From CANNDT01 sp945876205 (lineage in GTDB: Bacteria; Acidobacteriota; Vicinamibacteria; Vicinamibacterales; UBA2999), in assembly GCA_947503365.1 (NCBI GenBank), contig CANNDT010000074.1:1-22475 (forward strand): a DNA stretch of 22,475 bases. The letters are read 5' to 3'. This document shows, piece by piece, positions 22,273 through 22,475 of this stretch. Position numbers and translations under genes: made by a program. The notes below the pieces were generated by a model, which had not been told where the DNA came from, searched no databases, and was given only the letters and a program-made list of their open reading frames with translations. Within the stretch, counting starts at the first letter, position 1, and the number at the start of each line of letters is the position of its first letter.

Positions 22273-22475
22273 GTGAATTTCCAGGAACTCTGCACTCTGA
22301 TCGACTATCACTACTGGGCCCGGGATCGGCTGCTCGATGCGGCGGATGCACTGACTCCCGAGCAATTCACGAAAGATCTCGCCAATAGCTTTCCGTCTAT
22401 CCGCGACACGCTGGTGCACGTCTATTCGGCCGATTGCGTCTGGTACTCACGGTGGGAAGGTAAACCGCTGGCCGG
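22273..22475 (+). CDS. DinB-family protein (3' truncated by window)
   Basis: GTG 22273 is preceded by GGAGGG at 22263-22268 and opens a frame that runs to the window edge (67 complete codons). The translation starts MNFQELCTLIDYHYWARDRL and continues DALTPEQF, SFPSIRDTLVHVYSADCVW and YSRWEGKP. A helix with a W near the first metal-ligand position, then SIRDTL.H......W..RW, is the first half of a DinB/YfiT-type four-helix metal-binding fold. Members include thiol-dependent transferases and uncharacterised stress proteins. The third His ligand would lie beyond the edge. Confidence 0.8.
   Translation, partial: MNFQELCTLIDYHYWARDRLLDAADALTPEQFTKDLANSFPSIRDTLVHVYSADCVWYSRWEGKPLA

Overview
The window is GC-rich, densely packed bacterial chromosome. 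Gene content is free-living, Gram-negative-like and mostly housekeeping or accessory: an outer-membrane barrel, exported Msr enzymes, MoaA, SurE, Sua5, AmrS and a tRNA-Pro. The long overlapping convergent genes, the HD-GYP/Fis regulators, a dispersed repeat that inserts in frame into a transporter (encoding SASAKATADRS) and a REP-like palindrome around GCGTGGCCTGAAGGCCACGC resemble Acidobacteriota of the Vicinamibacteria type. That placement is inference from remembered patterns, not from a search.

Layout. 1-267 is the end of a Ser/Thr protein kinase, followed by about 310 bases holding at most a permease relic. 582-1640 is a zinc alcohol dehydrogenase. On the minus strand, 3674-1669 is a translationally coupled phosphoribosyltransferase / erythromycin-esterase-like pair. 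3690-4575 is decayed ground with an apparent UbiB/ABC1 N-terminal fragment and half of a BON-domain protein, followed by an intact alpha/beta hydrolase (4587-5249). The phosphoribosyltransferase is fused to either the esterase or the hydrolase in mycobacterial proteins, so this looks like a stress-associated island.

5269-10343 is a co-directional run that looks like a cell-surface module: an outer-membrane barrel, an unrecognised 403-residue protein with a very basic tail, a small YIDPGTGS membrane protein, a kinase-like/methyltransferase fusion and a polytopic sulfatase-type phospho/sulfotransferase-like enzyme. It ends by sharing a CTAG double stop with a convergent exported phospholipase C-like protein, which itself overlaps a PH-like-domain protein.

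12048-15995 has a DUF3810 metalloprotease-like membrane protein, Sua5 (minus strand, overlapping tail to tail), a YgjP-type metallopeptidase, and overlapping exported msrB-msrA. 16255-17705 encodes a shortened response regulator lacking its phospho-acceptor, preceded by a 16-bp palindrome, and a REC-HD-GYP protein. After a repeat-filled convergent junction come moaA and amrS (minus strand), then a divergent MFS transporter overlapping surE, tRNA-Pro(CGG), a strong intrinsic terminator and the start of a DinB-family gene cut by the window edge.

No CRISPR array, rRNA, complete insertion sequence or prophage is visible. The most unusual items are the surface module with its kinase-like/methyltransferase fusion, the REC-degenerate regulator with its palindrome, the in-frame repeat insertion, and the split-fusion stress island with gene remnants.
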